Below are positions 1 to 12,214 of a stretch of DNA of 64,000 bases, piece after piece (the stretch's first letter is position 1; each line of letters starts with the position of its first letter). The notes under the pieces were generated by a model that did no database searches, was not told the DNA's origin, and saw nothing but the letters and a program-made list of their open reading frames with translations. Made by a program: the position numbers and the translations under genes. The stretch comes from Tolypocladium sp. Sup5 PDA-1 (taxonomy: Eukaryota > Ascomycota > Sordariomycetes > Hypocreales > Ophiocordycipitaceae). The DNA is taken from assembly GCA_000750105.3 (NCBI GenBank), contig JPHH03000066.1:1-64000 (forward strand), read 5' to 3'.

Positions 1-1126
1 CTCCTCCTCCCCCCTCCCCTGTTTCGCCCCCCCCCCCCCCCCCCCCCAACTCGGTAGTTCGGCAATCTGATCGGCCCTGCCCGGCTTCTGGCTTCTTTCC
101 GAGTACGGAACAGGTTCAAGAGGCAACTGTGGGATACTGTACAAAAAGACCACGCACGAATACCATCATTGGCTAGTCCGTACGCAGAGACATGGCTCGC
201 ACGGCCACTTATTCACTCGAGCAAAAAAGGCATGCCAACACCATGTTGCTTTCCAACTATCATACCAACCCGCCATCCAGTCATCCACCATACAGCGTCA
301 AACTTGCCGCCCTGCCCAGCAATCATGAGACCAACGCCCAGCAAACCCGTCCAATATGCGCAAATATCTGAAAAGACAAAATTCCCTCCGTATTTGCTTC
401 CAAATCTCAGGGTATCAATCATCAATCACTATCCATCACAGCCGGCCCGCAGGCGCCATGGCCGCAGCCACGGCTCCAATGTCCTCGTGACTAGGCATCC
501 AGCGGTGCCGCTGCTCCTAACGTGAGTCTTCGATATCTTCGTCTAGTAGTCGCGAGCCCGCCGTCCATTGCCCAAGCCATTAATCAGGGACCGCGCATAG
601 CCCATCTCACAATGACGGGCGGGGGTATCTCATCACGTCGTCAAAAGTTCCCAGTAGTTCCCGAAATGACAGAAAAACACGCTTGGCAAGACAAAATGAA
701 CATGAAAGCAGAGCATCCGCCTCCGATAACTTCCATCTAGTAGCCCAGAAACCCAGCCGGAAATTGGTACCGAGCGGTGTGAGTGGTGATGGCGTCTAGA
801 CAGTGAAATCTGAGCCGAAGCCGTCATCCCCAGAGGAGATCAACGTGAAAGAGGCGAGTAAAATGCCGAAGCGATGAGAACCCATGATCATGCAAAGCAG
901 GTCCATGCAAAGTAGGTCGTCGATGGGCAGTCGAGTGTCATGCCAAAAAGAAAGTCATAAGCGCCCTGTAACCCCAAGAATCATTGCAAAGAAATTCGTA
1001 ACATTCGTAAAGACGGCCGAGGCGAAGCACCTGCCCATGCGTCCAAAGCCTGCCGTCAAGTCGGTAGGGATATACTTCGTGGAATGGATAAACGGTGGCG
1101 TTGCACCTGTAACGATTGTGGTCTGC
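1..1126. other. Gene-free stretch at window start
   Basis: Lies 3' of the C2H2 factor gene and contains its 3' UTR at the right-hand end. Open frames here are short, overlap on both strands and show no recognisable domain, signal peptide or splice structure. A 21-base C run sits at 27-47. No gene is supported. Confidence 0.6.
27..47. repeat. Poly-C homopolymer tract
   Basis: An uninterrupted run of 21 C, preceded by a C/T-rich stretch from position 1. It is a low-complexity tract of unknown role and its length may be affected by sequencing or assembly error. Confidence 0.8.
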
Positions 1127-3235
1127 CTAGTAGGCAGTGGCTGTCGATCCTTCGCTGGTGGCAACGGCGACGAGAGCCTCAAGTCGCCTCAGCGGGTCCG
1201 CGTTTGCGGGGCGATCCTGCTGTTGCTGCTGCTGCTGGACTTGCTGCTCTCGGGACGGGAAGCCACTGAATCCATTAAGGTTGGGGTGGACCATGCGATC
1301 AACGTGAGCCACCCGCGGGTCCTGCGGGCTCGGTGCGTTGCCCTGAGGCATCACCGGCCCGTGATACCAGCCGTGACGCTTGCTCTCCCTGGGTGTAGCG
1401 ATCGAGGGTGCAGACATGGTTTGCTGGTGCAGAGAACGGCCAGGCCCGGCGCTGGGGTTCTGGCGAGAGGGCGGGAGCTGGTCCTGGAACCGGACCGTCG
1501 GCGGGTTCTGCCGAACGTGTTCTGCCTGAGCCTGGACTGCCTTGTTCACTTCGGATGCCCAGGCCCCGGCGCTGTCGCGAGGGGGAGTCTTGTGGCCAAT
1601 GTCCAGGCGCGTCAGGCCACGCTGCAGGCTGGCGTCGTACATGTTGAGGTTCCGACGCTCCTCTGGCTGCATCACTTCTGGCGGAGGTTGATACACTGGG
1701 CGATGGATGCGCTCGGAGTCGACGGCCATGGGAGACGGGTTACGACGAGGAACAGGATCGAATGACTCGATGCCAGGGAGGCGAAAGGACGTCTGCGGGT
1801 TGGACGGATTCGCAATCGGCGGCGGGGGGTTCGGCCGCACCGACTGGTTTCCGACGGCGCTCAGCTGGGTAGGCTGGCCACTATAACTGCGGCTATCAGG
1901 ATGCCAGGTTCGTCGCCGCCATCCTTCGTCGGTGGCGCTCGAGGTTGAGTCGCGTCGGGTCGACCATCCGGATGTCGATACCGTAGGCGACGTCACCATG
2001 CTGCTGTTGGAAGACGGGAATGCGGCGGGGTGCGAGCTGTTGACAAGCCCTGGGCCAAACATCGGCCGCCCCGGAGCATGGCCGTGGGGAGACTGGAAGG
2101 GGTTCGCGCCAGAAGGAACGCTCAGCCGACGTCCGGGCGTCCTATTGCCGGGCACGTACATGCTCTGGGACCTCGAGTGGGTAGTGGGCGACGCCATGCC
2201 CGAGGCCCATCGCGGGCTGCTCTGGGCAGTCGAAAATGTAGCCGAGGTCGGGGTGCTGAAATCGCCGGGCGATGCGGGTCGGTATGAGTATGCGCTATCA
2301 GCGGCGCTGCGGTACGATTCGAGAGAAAGCCTCGAGCGAGGGTCTGCCGCCATCACGAGCGGGGGTGGCCGTCGCCGGGCATCCGCCTGGGTGCTGTACG
2401 ATGATCCCACAGAGCTGATGCTGGCGATGCTCGACGTGGAGAGTGACTTGGAGTGCCCACGAGCCGGGCCGCCGGCACTGCCGCCAGTCGACGCCCGCGC
2501 CCTGTTTCCAGCCTGCCGCACCCTCTCCGTCCGAATCTGACGCTGGAATCTCGAGCCGGTCGCGGCCAGCGAGTCCATGGGGATATCTTCGTTGACATGC
2601 ACGGTCTGGGCATGCTGCCTCAAGTTGTCGAGCCTCGAGAAGCGGCGGGAGCAGTGGCACTGAAACGGTCGCTCGCCGGTGTGTTTCCTGCCATGACGTG
2701 TTAGAACCACGGGGTGGACCAAACTCTGTTTTAAACGCAGCGCTCACCGGATGTGTCGGGCCAGATGCTCGCTCCTCGTGAAGCTCAGGTTGCACGGCGG
2801 GTAGTCGGTGCAGTAGAAGCGCTGCGACTTCTTCTTCTTGTTCGATTTGGTGCCGTCGGCATTGACGCTTTCGTCGTCGGAGCCGGCTCCGTCGTCATTT
2901 CCCTCTCCGTCCGAGTCGTCCATGTCGACGTCCATAGAGTCCCTCCTCGACGACGACTTGGCCGAGTGCTGCGAGTTGGCTCGTCGCGGTCGGTCGGCGG
3001 AATCGGGTACCTGCACGGCCTGGGGAAAGGGGCTCGTCGGCAGCGGCTTCTGGCCGGAGGCTGCCGTGCTAAAAGTGGCCCTCGTCGGCGTCGTGGCGTC
3101 TTCGGGAGACATGGCAGGATGTGGATGCGGTGCGGTGTTGGGTCGAGGCGTCACCGACGATGATGGCGTCATGACGTCCTCTCTGATGGTCTCGGGGATG
3201 AGGCTGGAGTTGACCGGTCGAAAGGTAGCGGCCAT
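1127..3235 (-). CDS. C2H2 zinc-finger transcription factor
   Basis: Two exons, complement(join(1127..2687,2748..3235)), with a 60 bp intron (donor GTGAGC, acceptor CAG) that splits finger 1 from finger 2; product 682 aa. Residues 1-140 are low complexity, with an acidic Asp/Glu patch (about 103-125) and a KKKK basic patch just before the fingers. Finger 1 (C142, C149, H161, H165) has the long spacing C-x6-C. Finger 2 follows a TGERPF linker and begins FQCHCSRRF, so its first cysteine pair is C-x1-C rather than the usual C-x2-C. The rest is Ser/Pro-rich and disordered, with a Gln run near the C-terminus. The family is a known fungal two-finger type; its targets are not evident from sequence. 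It likely acts in the nucleus as a sequence-specific regulator. The unusually long non-coding upstream region suggests complex regulation (inference). Confidence 0.88.
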
Positions 3236-6200
3236 GGCGGCCGGGGACTGCGAGAGTCGGAGCAGCGATGGATGGACGACGGCAACGCCGGTGCGTCTGG
3301 ATGGTGCTGCACGCCGAGGTGAGCAGGCGAAGAGTCGAGGCGCAGGGTCGCCGGTGGTGGTGACGGAGGCAGATGGGCGAGGATGTGGTGGATGATGGTC
3401 GGCCAGGGGAAAACGGGGGGGTTTGCTTTACTCGTACTCGTATGCGGGCGACCAACCTCTCTCCCAGTGAGGCTGAAGATGGTGCGACGGCGCAGACACG
3501 TAGGGAGGGGCGCTGAGGCGGCGCTGAGACGGCGCGGGGGCGGGCGCCAGCGGTTAACGATGCAGCCGTGGCGACGTTGGTCTTGTTGGATCCGTCCACA
3601 GATCCGTCTGCGAGTTGCTGCCCTCTGAGGCAAGAGCTGCGGTGCGACGGAAGAACCAAGGCGGTTATCAATAAGAGAGAAAACGCAGCCGTGAGTGGCG
3701 GATGCAGGCGGATGCGTGTGTGAGTGGAAGAAGGGGAAGAAGAGAAAGGGAGGGATGCGAGTGACGAGGGCAGTGGATAAGTGAGATCACAGCGTCCCTG
3801 TTCGAGTCAAGCCATGCGAAGGTGGCGGGGCACACACGGGCGGTTGCAGTCAGACTCGCTGAGATGGCGATTGAAAAACCAACAAGCAGCCAGCCAGCCA
3901 GCTTCTGATTCTCTGTGGAGCTGAGCTGGATGAACTATCCGTACCGACTGCTCAAGTGACAGTCAGTGATTGAGCCGCAACTTGACTGGCTTCAAGTCTA
4001 GTGCAGTGTAGTGTGATTTGTCGATGGAGGGCGTTTGCGTCGGTGGTCGCCCGGTGCCTGCAGGAACCGGAAGCGAGTTGCAAGCAAATGCGATCGGTTC
4101 AGGGGCCTTGTCGATGCGTCAAGGGGCGGGCGAGATGAAGACGACGTCCCACGGCACGTGTAGCCAACCTCTCTGAACAGGTTGATGTTCTTGTGCTTGT
4201 GGTAGGCAAAGGCAATGACAGGGAAGAGATGGATGGCACGATATTCGCATGTACGTGCTGATCAGGACACGTCGGAGGGGCGGCAAGGGGGGGGTGGACT
4301 GGGGGGGCAGAGGCACAGGGCGAGAGCAGTGACCAGCGTCTTGGCCGTGTGGCGATGCGCCAGGGAATGGCAGAATGCGCTGCAAAGACCACCCAAGCTC
4401 CAGACTGATGATGTCTGTGGTTGCTTTTCCCCTCGAAACGGATGTGGCATGGCCCATGGGCCTGTCTCGCTGCTGTGGTGGGGTCCCGGATCCGGCCTGG
4501 GACGGCGCCTTCGTTCCCTAGGCCCAACCACCTCGCTCCGTTCTCCTCGAGCTCCCCATCTCAGCAGCCATCAGCAGCTGGGCTAACGAAAGGTAAAAGC
4601 AAGCAGGCAACCCAAGCAGCACCCCAAGCGGCACCAGACGCGGGCCACCAAGGGGGATGCAACGGGGGAGTCGGGGACCACGGTCGGCGAAAAAGGAACA
4701 AGCTTCAAGCCAGGCTCGACAGCCCAGTTGCGAATGGAGCTCTGATGGAGCTCTGTGCGACGACGGCCTGTCCAGTGGAGATGCCCTCGGCTTCAGTGGG
4801 TGGCTGTTACCGTCAGCATCAAGCCATCAACTCTGTTTCGCCCCCCTCGTCGACGGCCGCTGCGTAGGTACATGTGAAGCTGTGGCGTCGTCTGCAACGA
4901 TGATAACGGCGATCTCCTGGTGGCCGATTCTAGCGATACCGCGGCCGCTGGGGCAAAGCAGCACGGGCTGTGCGCTGTAGCGACCGTGCCGGATGCGATC
5001 ACAGCAGATGCTTGTTGTTGACTTTCCGAACATTAGCGGCCTGCGATGACTTCACTCCTGCGTCCCTCTCCTCGTGCTGCGGCGTCTAGACTGGCGAGAA
5101 TCTGCAGGGACCGTCCCCGTCCGCCCAGTGGTTGCCATGACGGATGCCAACGTGCCGTTGAGCACCTGCCTGGGCTTGTGCCCTGCGCTGCGTGTAAGCC
5201 GCCATCCGTGCAAGAGCGAGCTTTGCCCAGTGACGATGCCTCAAACCGCCAAAAGAGCGGGCCTGGAGACGTAAGGTACAGGTCATCTGCGCATCTTAGT
5301 GCGGGCGGGGCCCAGGTACAAGGCAGCCAGTGGACGAGGACGTGCACAAGCCCCTCGCCAGCCTCTCGACTCGTCGTCCCCTGTGCCTTGGATGGCGCTG
5401 TTCGAGGTGTGGGAGTCTCGTCGCTCAGAGAGGAGAGCTCCGCAAGCTCCGGCCCCAGAGTTCGTTCGCCAACGAGGCGTTCTGCCAGAGGCCCGGCGCT
5501 CCCCTACACCATCAGTCGAGGTGTGGTGGACTCGAGCTTGGTCGTGGATGTACCAGCATGGTCGGAGACCCTCGATGGAGACCAGATGGGCGTAGACCCC
5601 AAGGTGGCTCAACCCAACCGCCACGACCAGTCAACGGCACAATCCCACAACCTTCCAACCATTTATGCTTGGACGGCCCTCTGGCCGCTTGATCTTGATT
5701 ATGATGTCGCTGCGGCCTCATCCGATGCCCTCGTCGAAGGGGGCCGGGCCAAGTCTCCCCGAGCGTCGCATCCCAGCGGAGCCAAGGAGAACCACGGTGC
5801 GCTTGTGACCTGCGTGGCAGCGTGGTGACCTGCCTTGGCCCCTGTAGGCCGCAGCCGTCCCTGGCCTGCTACAAAAATAGGCACACCAGGATGCAGACGA
5901 CCAGGACCGAGTGTGGGGGAGCAAGGGTTTGGCTATCCATGTGCCGTTGGCGACATCCTCGTTTCCCCAGACCGTGGTGAATGGGAAAATTGTTGGATGC
6001 CACAATCATTACCGTGTCCCTCACTTCTCGTCCTCTTCGTGTTGGGTGTCGGTATCTCTCCCAACCGTGACCAATTCACCACCACTGTTTGCAAGGCGAC
6101 CCGTAGCCAGAAAGTATCCGCCCTCCGTTCCTCCACCTTTCAGCTTCACGCCACCGATGCGTACCTGGACCGATCGGGGACCCAGCAAAGGTACTGCCAG

Positions 6201-9200
6201 GTACGTACTGTAGCTAGCTGTAAGGTACCCTCCGATTGACAGCTCCAGCAGCTGAGCGGTCGTAATCGCCTACAGTTTGGGCGCCCAGCGACGGCTAGTC
6301 CTCGTCCGGCGAGCAATGCCACGGCTGAGTTGCGGCGGCTGGAACTCTGTTGAAGCTTCATCCGCTGCTCACCCGTGGCATCCGGGATGCGGTCATCTTG
6401 TCGACAGGACTTGACCCGGGTTCATCTCGCTGCCGGCCGTCCCGCCTTCAATTTCCCCTTGCAGCTGGTTTTGCTTTCTTGATGGATCGTCAAGGTGCTG
6501 GCGTTGGCGAGCCGTGCAGCCAACAACTCCAAGAAAACGGCTGGCATGTCTCTGTCCTAGATAACACAAAACGGCCGATAGCGTGCGTGGCATGTCGTGC
6601 TTGTCCGGCGCGGGGACCAGTCGGCTGCGTCGTTGGACGGCAGGGCGACGGGTCTGGGCGACCGTAGTCCGCGATCTGCAACGCCAGGGAGCGATTGGTC
6701 TACTCCATGACGTCCCCTGCCTGCCCCCGGCTGCCAGCAACGACACAGGGCGATCATGGAACTGCGTTTGCCTGCCATGCTCAATGAGGGCAAAGTGTGT
6801 ATCTCGCCTGCAGTAGTACGGCGGCCCTGATCGTCGTGTGGTGCAGCTTCCCCAGGTGGCAACAGGGTAAAAGGCACGTCGCGCGGCTGCAGAAAGTAGG
6901 GCTGATTGCCTAGGCCGTTGAACTCTGCGAGAGGTTTCTGGCAGCTCCCAAGTACGGACTACATACTTGGAAGCGTCTCAGGACAGTGTGGGATGAGGGG
7001 GCTCATCATCTGCGCCGCGCTTCCTGCACCGACGGGACCCCTTCCACGGAGCACGTTGGCCATGGAGGACATGGATGCTGCGTTGGGTGCAACAAGCATG
7101 CAGTCTGTCTCGGCCCCTCCCCGCTTGTCTCACGACGCCAGCTGGTGATGTCGCCAAGAATCTCATGCTCGACAAGGGATTCCAGATCGCCATGCCAGGG
7201 CATCTCGGACGCAGTTTCAACACAGCGCCGTATACGTCCGTAGTGCTTGCCTCCCCGTCCACCGTCTGTTCTCTCGCCGGGCCAGCCGGACGGGGCACGC
7301 TTCCGTCCCTGTAGCACAGGCGTCGTGCGACCTCAGTTCTCGGTGGCGTCAAGGTCCAACAGTGGCCAGCCGGTACCAGGAGACTGGGATGGAGGGGGCA
7401 AGGGGGGGGCGTCGAGGAGTGTGTGTGCGCCAGCGCGCATGCGTGTGCCTCTCGAAGCCACATCGACGACGAATCACTCCGCACCACCACGACCATGGAG
7501 GTTGATCCACGGATCACGACAGCTGGCAGGCAGCTTGCGGATAACGGCAACGACAATTGGGCGCGATGGAGGCGGCCACCATAAACGAACCGACGGCGGG
7601 CGCCGGGTATGAGTCAACCTGGCGGCTCTCGACTGCTGCGTTCGATTCAATATCAAATTATCCCCGTCGCAGAGGAGTTGGGGATGAATATGCGGCTCTC
7701 AGCCACAGAGGGGAGGAGTCGAGTAGTCCGTACTCGTACATACGACGATGGAGGCGGAGGGGGCCTTGGCACGGACTGGATGCTTCCTTCTGTATCCGTC
7801 CGCGCCGCACCGGCCATGGAAATCTGGCGGCCTGGCCCTGCAGGCATCGACAGATAGCCGAATAGTGACAAGTGACGAGCGCAACGTGCATCCACGATGC
7901 TCCTCTTTGGCTTCACCAGCCAGCCAATCCACCCTCAGCTGCAGCCGTCGAATTCCTCCGAACTTGCCTTTGTCGCGTCGAACCCCTTGCCTGCATGCGC
8001 CGCCACCGTGCTCTACTAGTACGTCCGTCCGTACGCAAATCGCGGTGTTCCAGCAATCCGACCCGCGTTGAATCCCCGAGGCTGGAACCTCGGTCCTGCC
8101 ATGGACGTCGATCTGCAACGGGCCGTTTTGACGTCCATTCGAGACTCGGTCGAGACCCGCTCTAGATGCTGGGAACGACATCAGACGCAAATGCATGGCA
8201 CGAGGGTGTGGCTGTTACGATGCAAATGACCGACATGCCTTCCTTGCAAGCTTCACTCGACCATTTCAGATTCGTCAACAAGCGCAACAGCATTACTAAC
8301 TGGGTGAATGAGTGTAGCAAGCCCATACCCCAACCACCCCAAACTCAACTGTCACGTCGCCATTCGCTCCAGAGTCCGCGATCCATAAAGACCCATAGAC
8401 GTTGGCTCCGGGCAAGGGATTCAAGCTGCATATCCCTGCTCGCTCGGCTTGGCCACCCGCAACCATCACCTCCCCAGCCTCGCATCCTCATCCTCGGCTC
8501 ACTCTCGACGAGACGCAAGGCGACCGTTAGTCCCGGAACCAACCTCGTGGCCATGCCGGTCCGTTGTTGGTGTTGGCCCGTAGCACAGGGTCACAGCGTT
8601 TGATGACCGCCGCCGTCGTCGTCGTTAATGCCGCTACGTATACCATAGTAGGCTGCCATCCATGCGTGAGATTAGACCTTTGTTCGAGCCCTCACCGCCA
8701 GTTCCCATCCTGCACAACTTCCGGTCGGCCTCATCCCTCCTTGGCCCGGCGGCGCCTCACTCATCCCCAAGCCCCAAGCCAGCCAGCCAACCACCCCCAT
8801 GATCTGCTGCCTCTGCCTCTTATACGAAAAAAGGCACCAGTGCGTGGATGCCAGACATGCCTAGCGACGGGGTACGGCATCTCGCAGGTTTTTCTTCCTT
8901 TTGGCTCGCCAGGAACAGCTCCGGCCACGGGGCGTGTTCTTTTTTGCATCAAATCACAAGCATGGGGCTTTTGCTTTCTCGTATTTCTTGCCGTACAAGG
9001 TATTCCGTAGGTGGCGGCAATGCCTGATGATGCGGGCCTAGAATCTAGAAGCTCTGTGGCACCCGTGCGCTGCATGAGGGCGGGATCCGGGCGTTGAATC
9101 GATGGCTTCTGCGAGATGGTGTAAGTCCTTGTGCTAAAGGTACAGGGTAGTTCGGCAATGGAACAAGCAGCTGCGCGCAGAACAATCGCCCGAACTGCCA

Positions 9201-9549
9201 AAATTCATTCAACTTGTCTTCATTTTGGATTGGTCTATTGATTGGTCTGCTGCCTACAGCATATTCGCTATCCGTCTCTTGCTGGGCTCACAGCCCACGG
9301 GGCCGTTGCCATACATACCCGGAACCCTAAACCCCCTGCCACAGATGATCATGAGGTCATCGCTAAATTTATATACAGAAATCACGAGCAAAGATTACAT
9401 GCGTACATTGCCGCCAGCCGTGCTCCAGGTGATGCAGGATCATATCCAAAAAGTCATGTCCAAAAGTAAATGCCGGCCGTGCCCTGTTTCTCGCGGCCCG
9501 CGCCTGAGCCACATCGAGTTTTCCCCCTCTTAGATATTCAGTATACTTT
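3236..9549. other. Long gene-free upstream region (6.3 kb)
   Basis: No open frame here has a recognisable domain, plausible splice structure or consistent codon bias. The longest (260 codons at 5046-5828, plus) is Arg/Pro/Ser-rich translation of GC-rich DNA with competing frames on the other strand. The stretch nearest 3235 is the presumed promoter and 5' leader of the C2H2 factor, and the far end abuts the 3' end of the DUF2434 gene. A short CAGC/CCAG run occurs at about 3890-3902. A long 5' UTR or a non-coding RNA gene is possible but cannot be shown. Confidence 0.5.
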
Positions 9550-11323
9550 TTAAATGTCTAGCATACTCCGTACCTGCTGCGGCGGGCCGTGGACAGAGTT
9601 GGTCGTGGACGTGCTGTTCGTCCTCTGCGCCGTCACCGGACGCCCGGCCTCCGACTCGCGCCTCTGCTCGTCGGTGTACGGGGGCGGCGCTGGGCCGTCC
9701 TCCAGCTCCATGAGGTACGCCGCACGGTGGGCGCGCTGGGTCCCGAGTTCGCTGGGGAAGAGCACGCTCGCGGCCGTCTCCATGACGCGCTCCGTGTGGC
9801 GGCGCTCATTCTTGCCCGTGTAGGGCAGCGAGGATGGGACGGCCCTGGCTCCGGCGCGGTCGATGCGCGGGTTGGCCGACGGGTCATCGCGGTGAATGCT
9901 GCTGAGCTCGATGCCGCCGTCGTCGTCGAGGGCGTTTCGCACCGCCTCCTCGCGCGCGTGGCGCTCCACGTCGTCCTCGACCCTGCGGCCGACGCCGCGC
10001 TCGCCCCCGACCTCGTTGACGTTGCGCAGGATCTTGTCGCGCAGGGTGCCGAGGTGGTCGCCCCGGACGCGGCGCCACCACGCGGGCTTCTGAACGAAGC
10101 CGAGCTCGCGGTTGATCATGTCGCCGCGCTCGCGCCTCTGGCGGAGGAGCTCCTTGTCCTCGTTGGGGCTGGCGTACCCGTAGGCGATCTGGATGTAGAG
10201 GATGAGGAGTGATGGGCCGAAGCCCCATGCGAAGATGACGGGCACCACGCCGTCGAAGCGGATGATGGAGAATTCCCAGACAAAGGATATAAAGACCTGG
10301 TAGGCGATGAGGGCGAGGCTGAGCGGGATGATGAGGATGAGGCGCAAGGGCATGGCTCGGACAAAGCCCACGACACGGTTGAAGATGCCGCGGTTGCGGG
10401 GCTTGTAGTGCTTGATGGAGTGCCACAGCGAGAAGATAATGGTGAGCCAGGCGACGACAAGGCAAAAGGCGGCGGCCTTGAAGCGCGCGCCGGTGGCGGA
10501 AGGGATCGCAAATTCGGCCGTCTGGTCTGGCGATCGCTGATACGAGGCAAAGTTCCAGCTGCGGGGGACGACGAGGAAGAAGTTCTAACAACGTCAGCAC
10601 CAGGGAAGCATTTCCATATCAGGGGCTGCTTCTTACCATCCACACCCAAAAGTAGAACCAGAGGGGCAGCCAAAACTCAATCTGGGAGCGGCGGTCGCCT
10701 TCGCGGTAGACGAAGGGATTCGGGTCGACGTACTGTCTCTCGAGCCAGCTGCCCCAGTGGCGGACGGCCTCCCAGGTCAGGGCCAGGGTCCCCTGGCACA
10801 TGAGGAACCAGAAGAAGACGGACACGATGATGGGCAGCTCCTGGAGGTAGTAGCGGTCGATGTCGACGTTGGTGAAGAGGCTGACGAGGGCGCAGGCGCA
10901 GACGAAGCAGGCCCAGTACCACTGCCAGCGGCGGCCGATGGGGTAGAAGCGGCGCTCCTTGGGGAGGTACAGCGCGCCATGCTTGGCGAGGACGGTGACG
11001 GTCAGGACCAGGGCGAGGCCGAAGAAGACGGCGAAGCCAATGCCGGTGTAGCCGCGGGAGCGGATGGGGTTGATGGAGTTGTAGCAGCTGGTGGCGTTGA
11101 CGAAGCTGCCGTTGGTGCGCAGCAGCTGGGGCTCGTAAGGCTCAAAGGTGAGCCAGCATTCCGAGCCGTTGGAGAGGGTGCGGTTGCTGTAGTAGGTGTA
11201 GTTCCAGTGGTTGAGGGTGGTGGTGTTGAAGTGGACGCCGCCGAAGACGGTGTCGGTTTCGTTGTCGCCGCCGGGGAAGGCGAGCAGGTCGCGGGCGTCG
11301 AAGACGTCGAACTTGATGACCAT
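9550..11323 (-). CDS. DUF2434 multi-pass membrane protein
   Basis: Two exons, complement(join(9550..10584,10637..11323)), 52 bp intron (GTAAGA...TTAG), 573 aa. The N-terminal about 110 residues carry several N-x-S/T sequons and two cysteines and look extracytoplasmic. About seven hydrophobic segments follow (for example GFAVFFGLALVLTVTVLA and LILIIPLSLALIAYQVFI). The C-terminal about 200 residues are charged, Arg-rich and disordered, ending in a Pro/Thr/Ser-rich tail. The order of glycosylated head, WLTFEPYEP box and seven helices is that of the fungal DUF2434 family, whose function is unknown. The intron interrupts helix 4. The gene is transcribed divergently from COG5. Its last codons overlap one copy of the TACGGAGTA nonamer (9564-9572). 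Confidence 0.85.
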
Positions 11324-12214
11324 TGTGCCTCGCGTCGCGGAACCGCGGTCGTCAGCGGGGGGAGGCTATCGTCGTCGCCGGAGCGCTTTTGTCGCGCGCC
11401 CTCGAAGGGCTTGGCCGCTGCGGATGTCGTCTAACCGCGAACGCCGCAGCCGCGCCAGCGGAAGTCGACTTTTCGAGGACGGCGATGCCGATGCTGGTAT
11501 TTACGTCAAAGTCGGCGCTCGACCCGCCCGAATCAATCGGTCGATGGCAGAGGAGAGGGCCGCAATGGGGAGGACTGCGGGATAAAGAAGCCGTGAAGAG
11601 AGAAGAAAAAAATCAACAAGAGGAAGAAGCGGAAGAGGCGCGACGCTGGACGAATGGATGGATCGGAACGCACGGCGTTCGACGGACGACAGACGCCGAG
11701 CCAGCCGCGTACAGTCAGTTGCTGGGCGGGCAGTACGTACTCCGTACGGACTACAGTAAGACCGACAGTGCCAATCGGATCGAGCCCGCACATGCCATGA
11801 CCTCACAGGCCCTTCGAGAAGGGCTCAGCCTGCCAGAACTTCAGGCGGGCTGTGGCAATTATCCGTCCCGGAGCGCTGCGTTAGACCCAGTGCGGTAAGA
11901 GCGCGTACCTGCCCCCGGGATCGGCACCGGCGGCTCCGGCACGGTGTGGGGAAAAGCCATCCTCGTGTCTCGCGTTTGACGCTTTGCGATGGCTGTTTCC
12001 ACCGCGCCAGGGGAAGCTCTGGACATCACCGCGGCAGTCTGACAGCAGTGGCCCTAACGCACCGAGCGTCCCGATCCCGGCCGAAATTCGAGGCAGCACC
12101 GGACGGAAACCCTGCCCGGGCACGGCGATAGTACGGAGCTCGGTAGTGGAGGATTCTGACGGCGTCCCGAATCCATCTCCAGAGGCGTCGGTCGGCACGA
12201 TCGAGTCAAGCAAC
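11324..12214. promoter_or_regulatory. Divergent promoter region DUF2434 / COG5
   Basis: This 891 bp gap separates the start codons of two divergently transcribed genes and so must hold both promoters and leaders. It contains a TACTCCGTA nonamer at 11738-11746 inside a TACGTACTCCGTACGGAC stretch. The COG5 frame stays open for 77 codons upstream of the chosen start (from 11984), but that extension lacks family similarity. Confidence 0.55.

Noticed and set aside
5046..5828. 260-codon open frame in the long intergenic region
   Set aside because: Arg/Pro/Ser-rich translation with several competing frames; no motif, signal, or plausible introns.
11984..12214. N-terminal extension of COG5 by 77 codons
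   Set aside because: Open but unconserved, Pro/Ser/Arg-rich; COG5 similarity begins at the ATG at 12215.
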